A stretch of DNA of 64,000 nt from Paenibacillus pasadenensis DSM 19293 (GTDB lineage: Bacteria > Bacillota > Bacilli > Paenibacillales > Paenibacillaceae): assembly GCF_000422485.1 (NCBI RefSeq), contig NZ_AULW01000016.1:1-64000 (forward strand), given 5' to 3'. Positions 1 to 7,605 of the stretch are shown here, in pieces. Position numbers and translations under genes: made by a program. The notes under the pieces were generated by a model that searched no databases, was not told the DNA's origin, and saw only the letters and a program-made list of their open reading frames with translations. Position 1 is the stretch's first letter. Every line of letters starts with the position of its first letter.

Positions 1-179
1 GTGCCCGGACGGGGGAGTTACGCGGAAAACCCGAGTAACTCGGTTCAAACGTGGCCCGAACAGGGGAGTTACGCGGAAAAACCGAGCAGCTCGGTTCAAA
101 CGTGGCCCGAATGGTGGAGCTGCGCGGAAAACCCGAGTAACTCGGGCAAGCGGGTGCCGAACCGTCGGGAGCTGTGCGG
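1..179. repeat. 51-bp tandem repeat with self-complementary arms, about 3.5 copies
   Basis: Copies begin near 1, 51, 102 and 152. Each carries a 5' arm of the form GAGTTAC or GAGCTGC followed by GCGG and an A-run, then CCGAG, a short core and CTCGG. The arm in one copy pairs with the arm in the next: GTAACTC at 35-41 with GAGTTAC at 66-72, and GCAGCTC at 86-92 with GAGCTGC at 117-123. When the sequence of one arm changes, its partner in the neighbouring copy changes to match. A short palindrome, CCCGAG-TAA-CTCGGG, lies at 132-146. The spacing from the third to the last partial copy is 52 bases and that copy is degenerate. Confidence 0.8.
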
Positions 180-275
180 AAAAAAACCTGTTGGGAGGCG
201 GTCGGAGGGGAGCGAAGTTGGTTCCGCAAGTCAAAGGAATCGACTTGGTTGGGTGTGAGGAGGTTCTTCCGGACA

Positions 276-323
276 AGCTGCGCAAAAAAGAGCAGCTGAC
301 CAATCGGGGAACGATCGGTCAGC
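276..323. repeat. Two adjacent hairpins
   Basis: AGCTGC at 276-281 pairs with GCAGCT at 292-297 around an A-rich loop, which resembles the stem-GCG-A-run-stem pattern of the 51-bp repeats. Overlapping it, GCTGACC at 295-301 pairs with GGTCAGC at 317-323, continued inward by ATCG at 303-306 with CGAT at 312-315. That gives 11 base pairs with one A-C mismatch around a 5-base loop. The two structures share bases 295-297 and so are mutually exclusive at their edges. No run of T follows either hairpin, so neither looks like a standard terminator. Confidence 0.6.
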
Positions 324-419
324 CGCGAAATCGAGTTGCAGATGGCGAGCGAAGCGGCGGGGATGAGAAACCGGGGGAGCGAAGCGGAGGGGGGCTCGTG
401 GAGAAGCGTCAGCGGTTCC

Positions 420-479
420 CTTGGAGGCCGGATTCCTTCCGTTTCGGAAGAATAGAATCAAAGGAATCTGGGCTCCAGG
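420..479. repeat. Imperfect inverted repeat, 19-base arms
   Basis: The arm at 420-438 matches the reverse complement of 461-479 at 16 of 19 positions. The loop contains a second small hairpin (CCG-TTT-CGG at 439-447). On the minus strand it lies about 230 bases beyond the asnB stop. It could shape the end of that transcript, but it has no T-run typical of an intrinsic terminator. Confidence 0.5.
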
Positions 480-500
480 GAGATCGGAACGAGTCACCGT

Positions 501-660
501 CCGCGAAGCGTCTGCCGGTTACGATCCCCTTTCCGCGAAGCGTCTGCCGGTTACGATCCCCGTTCCGCGAAGCGTCTGCCGGTCTCGATCCCCGCTCCGT
601 GAAGCGGCTACCGGTCTCGATCCTGCCCCGCGAAGCGGACTTCGGCCTCGAACCGGTCAT
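501..660. repeat. 32-bp tandem repeat, five copies
   Basis: The copies start with CCGCGAAG or CCGTGAAG at 501, 533, 565, 597 and 628, a spacing of 32, 32, 32 and 31 bases. Each continues with a GCGTCTGCCGGT-like segment and CGATCC. The first three copies are almost identical and the last two are degraded. They abut one another without spacers, so this is not a CRISPR array. The repeat ends about 45 bases before the asnB stop codon. Confidence 0.8.
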
Positions 661-705
661 CGCGACCGGATCCGCCATCGCTGCCATTCCCGAAGCCTTT
701 GCCGG

Positions 706-2550
706 TCAGACGACCCGCACGCCGTACTGCGTCAGCCAGCGGTTGACCTGGTACAGGTAGGCGAACAGCTGCGGTCCGCTCATCAGCTGGCCGAACCACG
801 GGATATTGGAGCTGGCGGCGTCGGACTCGGCGATCTCGCGCACCTTCTTGGCGTTGATGAGCGGCAGGATCGGCGAGGACGGATCGTCCAGCACCTCCAT
901 CAGCTTGGAGCGGACGGCGTTCAAATAGTTCGGGTTATGCGTCTTCGGATACGGGCTCTTCTTGCGGAACAGCACGTCGTCCGGCAGCGCGCCGCGCAGC
1001 GACTGGCGCAGGATGCCCTTCTCGCGATCCCCTGCGGTCTTGATCGCCCACGGGATGTTGAAGACGTACTCGATCAGCCGATGATCGCAGAAAGGCACCC
1101 GCACCTCGAGCCCGGCCGCCATGCTCATCCGGTCCTTGCGGTCAAGCAGCGTCGGCATGAAGCGCGTGATGTTGAGATAGCTCATCGTGCGCATCTTGCG
1201 CTGCAGCTCGTTCTCTCCGCTCAGATGCGGCACGGCGGCGACGGCCTCGCTGTAGCGGTCGCCGATGTACTCGAGCGGCCGCGTCCATTCCTGCATCTCC
1301 GGCGACAGCAGCTCCGCCCGCATCGGCGAGGCGAGCGCCCACGGGAACGTGCCGGCGTTGAGCGACTCCTCGCGATGGAACCAAGGATAGCCGCCGAAAA
1401 CCTCGTCGGCCGCCTCGCCCGAGATCGCGACGGTGACGCCCTTCTTGATCTCCCGGCAAAACAGCAGCAGCGAGGCGTCGACATCGGCCATGCCCGGCAG
1501 GTCGCGCGCCGTCAGCGCGTCGTCGAGCGCGGCCACGAGCTCGGGCGTATCGAACTTGATGTCGTGATGCGCCGTGCCGAGACGGCTCACCATCTTTTCG
1601 ATCCACGGCGCGTCCGCGTTCGGCTGGAACGCATGCGACTTGAAAAACTTGTCGTTGTCGACATAGTCGACCGAGAACGTATCGAGCGAGCCGGCTCCGC
1701 TGCGGCCGTAGAAGTCGACCGCCAGCGCGGTCAGGGCGCTGGAATCGAGGCCGCCGGAGAGCAGCGTGCCGACCGGCACGTCGGAGGCGAGCTGGCGCTC
1801 GACCGTGTCGCGCAGCAGCTCGCCGACATGGGCGGCCGTCTCCTCGACGCCGTGCTCATGCTCCCGGCTGCGCAGCTCCCAGTACGTGTGCACGCGCGCG
1901 CCGCCGCGGTCGACGGTCATGCATTTGCCGGGCAGCAGCTCGGTCAGGTCCTTGTACACGCCGACGCCGGGCGTACGGGCCGGGCCGACGATGAACAGCT
2001 CGGCGATGCCCTGGGCGCCGACATCGGACGAGACGGCGGGATGGGCGAGCAGCGCCTTCGGCTCCGAGCCGAAGACGAACTGTCCGCCCGCATGGCTGAC
2101 GAACAGCGGCTTCACGCCGACGCGGTCGCGCGCGAGAAACAGCTTCTGCTCCTGATCGTCCCAGATGGCGAAGGCAAAGATGCCGTTGAATTTCTCGACG
2201 GCAGCCGGTCCCCATTCCATATAAGCGGTGAGCAGCACTTCCGTATCGCAGGTCGTCGTGAAGCGGCGTCCGCGGCCCTCCAGCTCGCGCTTCAGCTCCG
2301 GCGCGTTGTACAGCTCGCCGTTGTAGACGATGACGAATTTCTGGCCGTCCTGGCTGCGGATCATCGGCTGAGCGCCGTTTTCCGGGTCCATGACCGACAG
2401 CCTGCGGTGTCCGAGGGCGCAGGAGCCCGAGATCCAGGTGCCGGAAGCGTCCGGTCCCCGCAGTGCAAGGGTAGCGGTCATCCGTTCCAAATCCTCGCTA
2501 TGCAAGGTCAGGTCGCGCGTCCAATCGATCCATCCGGTGAATCCGCACAT
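706..2550 (-). CDS. asnB: Asparagine synthetase, glutamine-hydrolysing (AsnB/AsnO type)
   Basis: The enzyme makes asparagine from aspartate, glutamine and ATP in the cytosol. The 614-residue protein begins Met-Cys-Gly, so the N-terminal nucleophile of class II glutamine amidotransferases is Cys2 after Met removal. RGPD (31-34) and NGELYN (77-82) are glutaminase motifs. SGGLDS at 265-270 is the pyrophosphate loop of the synthetase domain. The frame is open upstream to 2631, but only the ATG at 2548-2550 leaves the catalytic Cys at position 2. A GAGAGG ribosome binding site lies 10 bases before it, too close for the alternative ATG three codons earlier. The length matches B. subtilis AsnO (614 residues), whose role is in sporulation; which paralogue this is cannot be decided here. 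Confidence 0.93.
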   Translation of the reverse strand: MCGFTGWIDWTRDLTLHSEDLERMTATLALRGPDASGTWISGSCALGHRRLSVMDPENGAQPMIRSQDGQKFVIVYNGELYNAPELKRELEGRGRRFTTTCDTEVLLTAYMEWGPAAVEKFNGIFAFAIWDDQEQKLFLARDRVGVKPLFVSHAGGQFVFGSEPKALLAHPAVSSDVGAQGIAELFIVGPARTPGVGVYKDLTELLPGKCMTVDRGGARVHTYWELRSREHEHGVEETAAHVGELLRDTVERQLASDVPVGTLLSGGLDSSALTALAVDFYGRSGAGSLDTFSVDYVDNDKFFKSHAFQPNADAPWIEKMVSRLGTAHHDIKFDTPELVAALDDALTARDLPGMADVDASLLLFCREIKKGVTVAISGEAADEVFGGYPWFHREESLNAGTFPWALASPMRAELLSPEMQEWTRPLEYIGDRYSEAVAAVPHLSGENELQRKMRTMSYLNITRFMPTLLDRKDRMSMAAGLEVRVPFCDHRLIEYVFNIPWAIKTAGDREKGILRQSLRGALPDDVLFRKKSPYPKTHNPNYLNAVRSKLMEVLDDPSSPILPLINAKKVREIAESDAASSNIPWFGQLMSGPQLFAYLYQVNRWLTQYGVRVV

Positions 2551-2710
2551 GGGGTTCATTCCTCTCTTGTTCGTAAGCTTGCGGCGTAAAGCGACATACG
2601 ACCATGAATATGCGGAATCGGGGCATAACATGTCTGTCCGCCGGGAGAAACTACGGGGGAAATGACGGATCCGGGCGGATCCTCGAACCCGAAAGGAGAG
2701 GGCGGACGAG

Positions 2711-3058
2711 ATGGCAGACTATGGCACGGAAGGCAAGCGGAAGCATTATTACGTGGCGGTTGGAGCGGGACAGGTGCTGGAGGACAAGGAGGCGGCGGCC
2801 TATGAGCTGGAAATCGTCGCGACCGAGGAGGAGAAGGACGGACTGAAGGCGCTGTTCGCGGAGATGTCCAGCATGGACGAAGCGACGATGGTGCATTTCC
2901 ACAGCCATCCGTTCGGATCGGCCAGCGTCGAAGAGATGAACCAGGGCTACGAGGGCATCCTCAAGCAGATCTATACGCTCGTCTACCGTCTCGGGACGGA
3001 GGAGACGCGACGCCATGTGGCGTCGCTGGACCTGGACATCGGAGGGCTGCCAGGATGA
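2711..3058 (+). CDS. Conserved small protein of unknown function
   Basis: This 115-residue acidic protein has a good ribosome binding site (AAAGGAGAGG) before its ATG. I do not recognise a family with certainty. A HFHSHPFGS segment near residue 62 recalls the metal-binding His-x-His of JAB/MPN proteases, but the downstream Ser and Asp pattern of that family is not evident. The rest looks helical and Glu-rich. Its stop overlaps the start of the next gene in ATGA, so the two are probably co-translated and may act together. The divergent neighbour is asnB. Confidence 0.7.
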   Translation: MADYGTEGKRKHYYVAVGAGQVLEDKEAAAYELEIVATEEEKDGLKALFAEMSSMDEATMVHFHSHPFGSASVEEMNQGYEGILKQIYTLVYRLGTEETRRHVASLDLDIGGLPG

Positions 3059-3396
3059 ACGTGCTGGAGGCTCATGTCGCCCGATCGCTCGAAAAGGACG
3101 GGACGCCCTGCGCAGAGGTGCAGGTGCGCACTGACGATCCGCAATGCGAGCAAGTGCTGGCTTATTTCAGCCTGTCGGCAGATCAGGACTATGACCTCGT
3201 CTCGATCGTCCGCGACGATGCCGACCTGCTGACCGACTGGTTCGACAACAGCATGCACACGGCTTACGAGGACATCACGATGCAGTGGTTCGAGAACGAG
3301 TCGCTCAAGACCGACTGGGGACGGCGCGAGACGTTCAAGCAGCAGGTGCTGGCGAGCGGACAGGTGCGGGAGGACTTGAGGGAGCTGCTCGGTTGA
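3055..3396 (+). CDS. Conserved small protein of unknown function
   Basis: This 113-residue soluble acidic protein has no signal peptide, membrane segment or motif that I recognise. It overlaps the previous gene by four bases and is followed 22 bases later by a strong terminator, so the pair forms a two-gene unit. Codon use matches the surrounding genes, which supports it as a real gene and argues against recent transfer. Confidence 0.7.
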   Translation: MNVLEAHVARSLEKDGTPCAEVQVRTDDPQCEQVLAYFSLSADQDYDLVSIVRDDADLLTDWFDNSMHTAYEDITMQWFENESLKTDWGRRETFKQQVLASGQVREDLRELLG

Positions 3397-3418
3397 CGCC
3401 GAACGACAATGGGTTACG

Positions 3419-3464
3419 CGCAAAGGCCCGCCGGACATGGGTGCATGACCGGCGGGCCTTTGCG
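3419..3464. terminator. Bidirectional intrinsic terminator
   Basis: A perfect 16-bp stem (3419-3434 with 3449-3464) has a 14-base loop, and AAAGG/CCTTT lie inside the stem ends. It sits between the convergent 3055-3396 gene and the YihY-family gene, so it can serve both strands. Confidence 0.8.
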
Positions 3465-3494
3465 TATGCGGATGGGTAAGGCGGGGCGCTGCTT

Positions 3495-4436
3495 CTACAA
3501 CGGAATGCGCTTGTCCGGACCCGGCGCTCTACCGGACGGGACGCCCTTCTTGCGGAACAGGCGCAGCCCGAACGACTTGGCGGGCCGCTTCTTTTCGACG
3601 CCCGCGCTGCCGAAGCTCAGCGCCGCGTTGATTTCTCCGCCGAGCACGATGATGATCGAGCTCAGGTACAGCCAGATCAGCAGGACGATGACGCCGCCGA
3701 GGCTGCCGTACGTCTTGGTATAATTGCCGAACTGGCTGACGTAGTAAGAGAAGGCGATCGAGGTGACGACCCAGCCGAGCGAGGCGAAGCAGGCTCCCGG
3801 AAGCGCCTCGCGGAACGTCAGCCGGCGGTTCGGCGTGAACCAGTACAGCAGCGTGAAGACGAGCGCCATCGCCGCGATAGGCAGCACGTAGCGGACGATC
3901 GTCCAGAGCGCTTCGAAGCCGGCCGGATAGTCGAGCCACTGGAACAGGAACTCGCCGACTCCGCGGCCGAAGACGAGCAGGACGACGACGAGGATGACGA
4001 CGGCGGCGAGCACGATCGTCGCCAGCAGCGAGAGGCCGCGCACCTTCCAGAACGGGCGGTCCTCCTCTTCGTCGTAAGCCTTGTTGAGCCCTTTGATGAT
4101 GGCGTTGACTCCGTTGGAGGCGGCCCAGATCGTGCCGATCATGCCGACGGACAGCAGCGCGCCGCTGCCTCCCGTGGACACCTCGCCGAGAATGGTGCGC
4201 ACCGTCTCGCCGCCCTCGGCGGGCATCATCGCGATCATGTCGGCGATCAGCTCGTCGCCGTTCAGGTTGAGGAAACCGAGCAGGCTGACGAGGAAGATCA
4301 GGAACGGAAAGAAGGACAGCAGCAAATAGTAGGTCAATTGGGCGCCGAGCGCCGGCACCTCGTCGTCCTGGAAGCGGGCGTACAGGTTTTTGCCGAGCTC
4401 GACGGCTCTCGTCATGAAGGGGGCTTTGGCAGCCAT
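3495..4436 (-). CDS. YihY/BrkB-family inner-membrane protein
   Basis: This 313-residue polytopic membrane protein has about six hydrophobic segments. The family signature region is near residues 25-60 (PALGAQLTYYLLLSFFPFLI), and WxAS-N and KGLNKAYDEEEDRPFWK segments follow. Proteins of this family (YihY, formerly called RNase BN, and BrkB) have no firmly established biochemical role. The C-terminus is a basic cytoplasmic tail. GGAGG lies seven bases before the ATG. It is divergent from the downstream regulator gene and ends at a shared terminator. Confidence 0.88.
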   Translation of the reverse strand: MAAKAPFMTRAVELGKNLYARFQDDEVPALGAQLTYYLLLSFFPFLIFLVSLLGFLNLNGDELIADMIAMMPAEGGETVRTILGEVSTGGSGALLSVGMIGTIWAASNGVNAIIKGLNKAYDEEEDRPFWKVRGLSLLATIVLAAVVILVVVLLVFGRGVGEFLFQWLDYPAGFEALWTIVRYVLPIAAMALVFTLLYWFTPNRRLTFREALPGACFASLGWVVTSIAFSYYVSQFGNYTKTYGSLGGVIVLLIWLYLSSIIIVLGGEINAALSFGSAGVEKKRPAKSFGLRLFRKKGVPSGRAPGPDKRIPL

Positions 4437-4541
4437 GGCGATTCCTCCGTTTCCATTCGCTTTCTTTGTTCCTCCATTACCCTGGCGCGCAGCCCCGAAA
4501 ACGAGGGCGGCGGCAGGAAGGCGGCTTGTTCGTTTCTTTTA

Positions 4542-4571
4542 TTGCTTTTATCCACTAAAGGATTCTATAAT
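4542..4571 (+). promoter_or_regulatory. Sigma-A-type promoter for the deoR-like gene
   Basis: TTGCTT (4542-4547) and TATAAT (4566-4571) are separated by 18 bases, with an AT-rich spacer in otherwise GC-rich DNA. The -10 ends 45 bases before the ATG of the regulator. Confidence 0.65.
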
Positions 4572-4616
4572 CGAAGGATCAAGCATCGGCTGCGCGCGGA
4601 CTCGAGGTGGAAAGAC

Positions 4617-5573
4617 ATGTCAGAAAAGCTGGAAAAAATCGTGGAAGCGGCCAGGCTTTATTATCAAATGGACTTCAGCCAGCAGGACATCGCCAAAAAG
4701 CTCGGCGTATCCAGGCCGACGGTGTCCCGCTTCCTGCAGCAGGCCAAGGCGGACGGCATCGTGCAGATCACGATCCATGATCCGCTGGAGAACAACGATC
4801 TCGTCTGCCGCCAACTGGAGAAGCGGTTTGGACTGAATCGGGCGATCGTCGTGAGCACGCCTTCCCACGAGGACGCCGTCGTCAAGAAATACATCGGCGA
4901 GGCGGCTGCGGCACATCTGTACGAGACGGTGGCCGAGGGCGATACGATCGCGGTGACCTGGGGCTCGACGCTGTACGAGGTCGCCCAGCGGCTGCCGCTC
5001 AAAAGCGTGCGCGACGTGAAGGTCGTGCAGCTGAACGGCGGGCTGAGCTATTCCGAGACGAATACGTTCGCGTCGGAGATCGTGCATCTGTTCGCGGGAG
5101 CGTTCAATACGTCTCCGCATCTGCTGCCGCTGCCGGCGATCGTCGATCAGCCGCTCGTCAAGCGGGCGATCGAGGCGGACCGGCACATCGCCAAAATTTT
5201 GGAGATGGGACGGCAGGCGAACATCGCCGTATTCACCGTCGGCGTGCCGACGGCCGACTCGCTGCTTGTCCGCGCCAATTACCTCAGCGCGGAAGAGCTC
5301 GACATCGTGCATCAGGCGGGCAAGGGCGACATCTGCTCCCGCTTCATCGACATCGACGGCAACATCTGCCTGAGCGAGCTCGACGACCGTACGATCGGCA
5401 TCCGGCTCGAGGAGCTTCGGCGCAAGGAGCATTCCGTGCTCGTCGCCGGCGGCATCGACAAGGCCGATGCGGTATTCGCCGCCGTCAAGGGCGGGTATCC
5501 GAACACGATCGTGACGGACGCGTTCACGGCGCGCCATCTGCTCGAGCGGGATCAGGCGCGGGTGACGGCCTGA
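4617..5573 (+). CDS. deoR: SorC/DeoR-type sugar-phosphate-responsive transcription regulator
   Basis: The 318-residue protein has an N-terminal helix-turn-helix (about residues 10-50, with DIAKKLGVSRPTVSRFLQQA) followed by a SorC-type sugar-binding domain. The match to B. subtilis DeoR is close along its length (for example the RLYYQ start, the DRHI-KI-EMG segment, and GDICSRF and NDRTIG-like motifs). DeoR represses deoxyribonucleoside catabolism genes and is relieved by deoxyribose-5-phosphate. No dra-nupC-pdp genes are in this window, so the target is inferred only from similarity. The ATG at 4617 has GAGGTGG seven bases upstream; the longer open frame upstream has no such site. Confidence 0.85.
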   Translation: MSEKLEKIVEAARLYYQMDFSQQDIAKKLGVSRPTVSRFLQQAKADGIVQITIHDPLENNDLVCRQLEKRFGLNRAIVVSTPSHEDAVVKKYIGEAAAAHLYETVAEGDTIAVTWGSTLYEVAQRLPLKSVRDVKVVQLNGGLSYSETNTFASEIVHLFAGAFNTSPHLLPLPAIVDQPLVKRAIEADRHIAKILEMGRQANIAVFTVGVPTADSLLVRANYLSAEELDIVHQAGKGDICSRFIDIDGNICLSELDDRTIGIRLEELRRKEHSVLVAGGIDKADAVFAAVKGGYPNTIVTDAFTARHLLERDQARVTA

Positions 5574-5667
5574 GGCGTACCGGCCTCACGGCGCGCCTGT
5601 CGCCGAGGCCGGCGTCGCGATTGCTGCCCGGCCCACTTGCGGGCATGGCGCCTGACGTCCGAGCGCC

Positions 5668-5707
5668 AAAAAGGGTCCCTTGGCTCATGAGCCGAGGGAC
5701 CCTTTTT
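5668..5707. terminator. Bidirectional intrinsic terminator
   Basis: A long stem runs from an A-run through GGGTCCCT and GGCTC to its complement and a T-run, with one mismatch near the loop. It separates the convergent deoR and EamA genes. Confidence 0.88.
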
Positions 5708-5735
5708 GGGGTTGGAACGGAGGAACGGGAGGGCG

Positions 5736-6161
5736 TCACTTGAGCGAGGTCAGAATGACTCCGGCCGTGATCATCAGCACGCCGACTCCGTTCCAGACGG
5801 TGATCTTCTCTCCGAGGAACAGCAGCGCGAGCACGATGGCGAACACGACGCTCAGCTTGTCCACCGGGCCGACTTGAGAGACGGTGCCGGCCTTGAGCGC
5901 CAGGAAGTAGAACAGCCACGACAGCGCCCCAGCCGCTCCGCTCATGGCGACGAACGCGAGCGCCTTGCGCTGGGCGAAAATCTCGCCGACCTGGCCGAAC
6001 TTGCCCTGGGCGGCCACGACGCCGAGCAGGAACAGCGCCATGATGACGGCACGCAAGGCGGTCGCGGAGTTGGCGTCGAGATCCTTCAGGCCGATCTTGC
6101 CGAAAATCGAGACGAGCGCCGCGAACACGGCGGACAGCAGGGCGTACGGAAGCCAAAGCAT
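5736..6161 (-). CDS. Small EamA-family transporter
   Basis: This 141-residue protein has five predicted membrane helices, which is a single EamA unit; most drug/metabolite transporters have two. Such short members are thought to act as dimers. The end carries the usual LFLGEKITVWNGVGVLMITAGV motif, here broken at LFLGEKIT and GVLMITAGV. The ATG at 6161 has GGGAGG eight bases upstream; the longer open frame extends into an Arg-rich segment without a binding site. The substrate cannot be told from sequence. Confidence 0.85.
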   Translation of the reverse strand: MLWLPYALLSAVFAALVSIFGKIGLKDLDANSATALRAVIMALFLLGVVAAQGKFGQVGEIFAQRKALAFVAMSGAAGALSWLFYFLALKAGTVSQVGPVDKLSVVFAIVLALLFLGEKITVWNGVGVLMITAGVILTSLK

Positions 6162-6297
6162 GATGGAATCCTCCCGAAGGCGGCCAGGCCGCCGGTGATA
6201 GGCTTGCCCGGACAGCCTCCTTTGCGGCAGGACTCGGGACAAGCGGCTGCTAGCCATAGCATGCCGCGCGGGACGGGCGGTATGCGGCCGATGCAGC

Positions 6298-6321
6298 AAA
6301 AAGCCCCTCCGAAAGAGGGGC
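6298..6321 (-). terminator. Terminator of tRNA-Arg
   Basis: Read on the minus strand, GCCCCTC-TTTC-GAGGGGC is followed by five T residues, 16 bases after the CCA end of the tRNA. Confidence 0.85.
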
Positions 6322-6336
6322 GTGCATGCGGAATGA

Positions 6337-6413
6337 TGGCGTCCCGGAAGGGATTCGAACCCCCGACCGTGCGCTTAGAAGGCGCATGCTCTATCCGACT
6401 GAGCTACCGGGAC
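6337..6413 (-). tRNA. tRNA-Arg (anticodon UCU)
   Basis: The 77-base gene folds into a normal cloverleaf: a 7-bp acceptor stem GTCCCGG/CCGGGAC, D arm GCTC/GAGC, anticodon arm TGCGC-CTTCTAA-GCGCA, and a T arm with TTCGAAT. The loop gives anticodon UCU, which reads AGA and AGG. The 3' CCA is encoded. It is a single-gene unit with its own promoter and terminator. Confidence 0.97.
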
Positions 6414-6467
6414 AAACGGCTCGCTTGCGGTCCCGAAAGGACAGGTCCAAAAAAGCGATACTTGTAG

Positions 6468-6496
6468 ATCATACAGGAAGATCATGCATATTGCAA
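6468..6496 (-). promoter_or_regulatory. Promoter of tRNA-Arg
   Basis: On the minus strand TTGCAA (6491-6496) and TATGAT (6468-6473) are separated by exactly 17 bases. The tRNA 5' end is 55 bases downstream. Confidence 0.7.
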
Positions 6497-6529
6497 GGAT
6501 CGCGCCGTTTTTCCTTCTTTGCCGGCTCA

Positions 6530-6538
6530 TGTTATAAT
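6530..6538 (+). promoter_or_regulatory. Extended -10 promoter (TGTTATAAT)
   Basis: A perfect TATAAT at 6533-6538 is preceded by TG one base upstream, the extended -10 form that can do without a good -35. It lies 54 bases before the start codon of the next gene. Confidence 0.6.
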
Positions 6539-6591
6539 GTAGCCAAACTTTGGTGAATAAAGGTCGTCACAGAAGATGAGGCGGTGATCCC

Positions 6592-7506
6592 ATTACGACG
6601 ATAGACGATTCAACCCGCGGCGAAAAAGACAACCTTTATCTATTCCCGAGCTCGCTCGATCATTATCAGGAACAGCTCACCCGCCTGCTTGAGTCGGAGC
6701 ACTATGCGGAAGCCAAGCGGCTGCTGCAGTTCCTCCTCCAGTGCCGGGGAGAGGAGCCCCGCCATTATGAGGAATTGAGCAATCTGCTCGCATGGCTGGA
6801 GATGGCGTTCCCCGGCGGAGCCGAGGAGGAGGACGGCGAGCCGAGCGAGGACGACTTGCGGCGGACGGCGCTCAGCCCGGCCGAGCAGGACGAGTCCTAC
6901 GTGCAGCAGGTGCTGTACATCATGAAGAACCATCCGATGCTCGACCAGCAGCTGCTGGCGCTGGAGCGGGCCGCCCATCTGCGCAGCTCCGAGGTGGACG
7001 AGACGATCCGCACGTGGCTGGAGCAGGAGACGCTGCATCCGATGGTGCAGTTCAAGGCTCTCCAATGCCTCCGCCGCAGAGGAGATGCGGGCGTCGTCCG
7101 GCTGGAGCGGCTCGGCGAGACGGCGGAGCTCGAGATCGAGCGCACGCCGCTCGATCTCGACGACTATCCCGAGCCGGTGCGGCTGATCCTCGAGCGGGTC
7201 GAGGGCGTGACCGAGACGATGGACCCGACGCTGCCGCATTTCGCCCGCGAGCTATGGAAGGAATGCCTGCAATATTTGTACGGCAGCTCCGCCTACGCCC
7301 GCATGCTGAGCGAGGAGGAGGCGGTCGTCGACAGCTACGCGGCGGCGCTGCATCTGACGCTGCTCCTGGCCGTGTACGGCACGGCCGAAGAAGAAAAGAT
7401 CCGGCATACATACGGCATCACCGACGAGCTGCGATTCCGCTACGAGCAGGCTTGCCGCGCGATGCGGCAGATCACCGACTTGCAGGAAGGTTATGGCGAT
7501 GGCTAG
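6592..7506 (+). CDS. Conserved helical protein upstream of tig, apparent AUU start
   Basis: The protein (304 residues from 6592) is acidic and helical, possibly with TPR-like repeats; I do not recognise a defined function. The first ATG, GTG or TTG in frame is the TTG at 6775. Yet the 180 bases before it are in frame, free of stops and clearly protein-like (TIDDSTRGEKDNLYLF and on). The only plausible initiator there is ATT at 6592, five bases after GGCGGTG inside GAGGCGGTGATCC, an extended match to the 16S rRNA tail. The frame is closed by a TGA at 6577. The gene lies just ahead of tig, which has its own promoter. Confidence 0.75.
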   Translation: MTTIDDSTRGEKDNLYLFPSSLDHYQEQLTRLLESEHYAEAKRLLQFLLQCRGEEPRHYEELSNLLAWLEMAFPGGAEEEDGEPSEDDLRRTALSPAEQDESYVQQVLYIMKNHPMLDQQLLALERAAHLRSSEVDETIRTWLEQETLHPMVQFKALQCLRRRGDAGVVRLERLGETAELEIERTPLDLDDYPEPVRLILERVEGVTETMDPTLPHFARELWKECLQYLYGSSAYARMLSEEEAVVDSYAAALHLTLLLAVYGTAEEEKIRHTYGITDELRFRYEQACRAMRQITDLQEGYGDG

Positions 7507-7512
7507 CCTGTC

Positions 7513-7541
7513 TTGTAATCGGACGCCCAGTTGATTATAAT
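7513..7541 (+). promoter_or_regulatory. Sigma-A-type promoter of tig
   Basis: TTGTAA (7513-7518) and TATAAT (7536-7541) are spaced by 17 bases. The -10 lies 64 bases before the tig start. Confidence 0.75.
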
Positions 7542-7605
7542 GGAATGGTTTATTACAACGCAGATAATTGGGGCTAGCGCCTATTTTTTGGAGGGGACAG
7601 CATAA

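Larger units (their letters stand above)
1..705. other. Repeat-rich stretch without a convincing gene, downstream of asnB
   Basis: These 705 bases hold several families of short repeats and hairpins, each listed separately, and no reading frame that looks like a normal gene. The open frames here are short, have no ribosome binding site and translate to low-complexity Arg/Pro/Ser peptides. The string TCAAAGGAATC occurs twice (near 231 and 459), and GCGAAGCGG-type strings recur throughout. The stretch follows the stop codon of asnB (minus strand), so part of it is probably the asnB 3' region. It could be the decayed edge of a larger intergenic repeat array that continues to the left of the window. 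Confidence 0.6.

Noticed and set aside
1-258. Open frame from the left edge with a 17-residue periodic sequence
   Set aside because: The period is the 51-bp repeat read in frame. Base changes follow hairpin pairing and not amino-acid conservation, there is no ribosome binding site, and the tail is low-complexity.
501-660. CRISPR-like array
   Set aside because: The 32-bp units are directly adjacent with no unique spacers, and no cas genes are present.
421-2589. Long plus-strand open frame opposite asnB
   Set aside because: It is a shadow of a GC-rich gene. Its translation is Arg/Ala/His-rich and it runs through the repeats.
2880-2960. JAB/MPN protease call for the 115-residue protein
   Set aside because: Only HFHSHP is suggestive. 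The rest of the JAMM motif is not visible, so no function is assigned.
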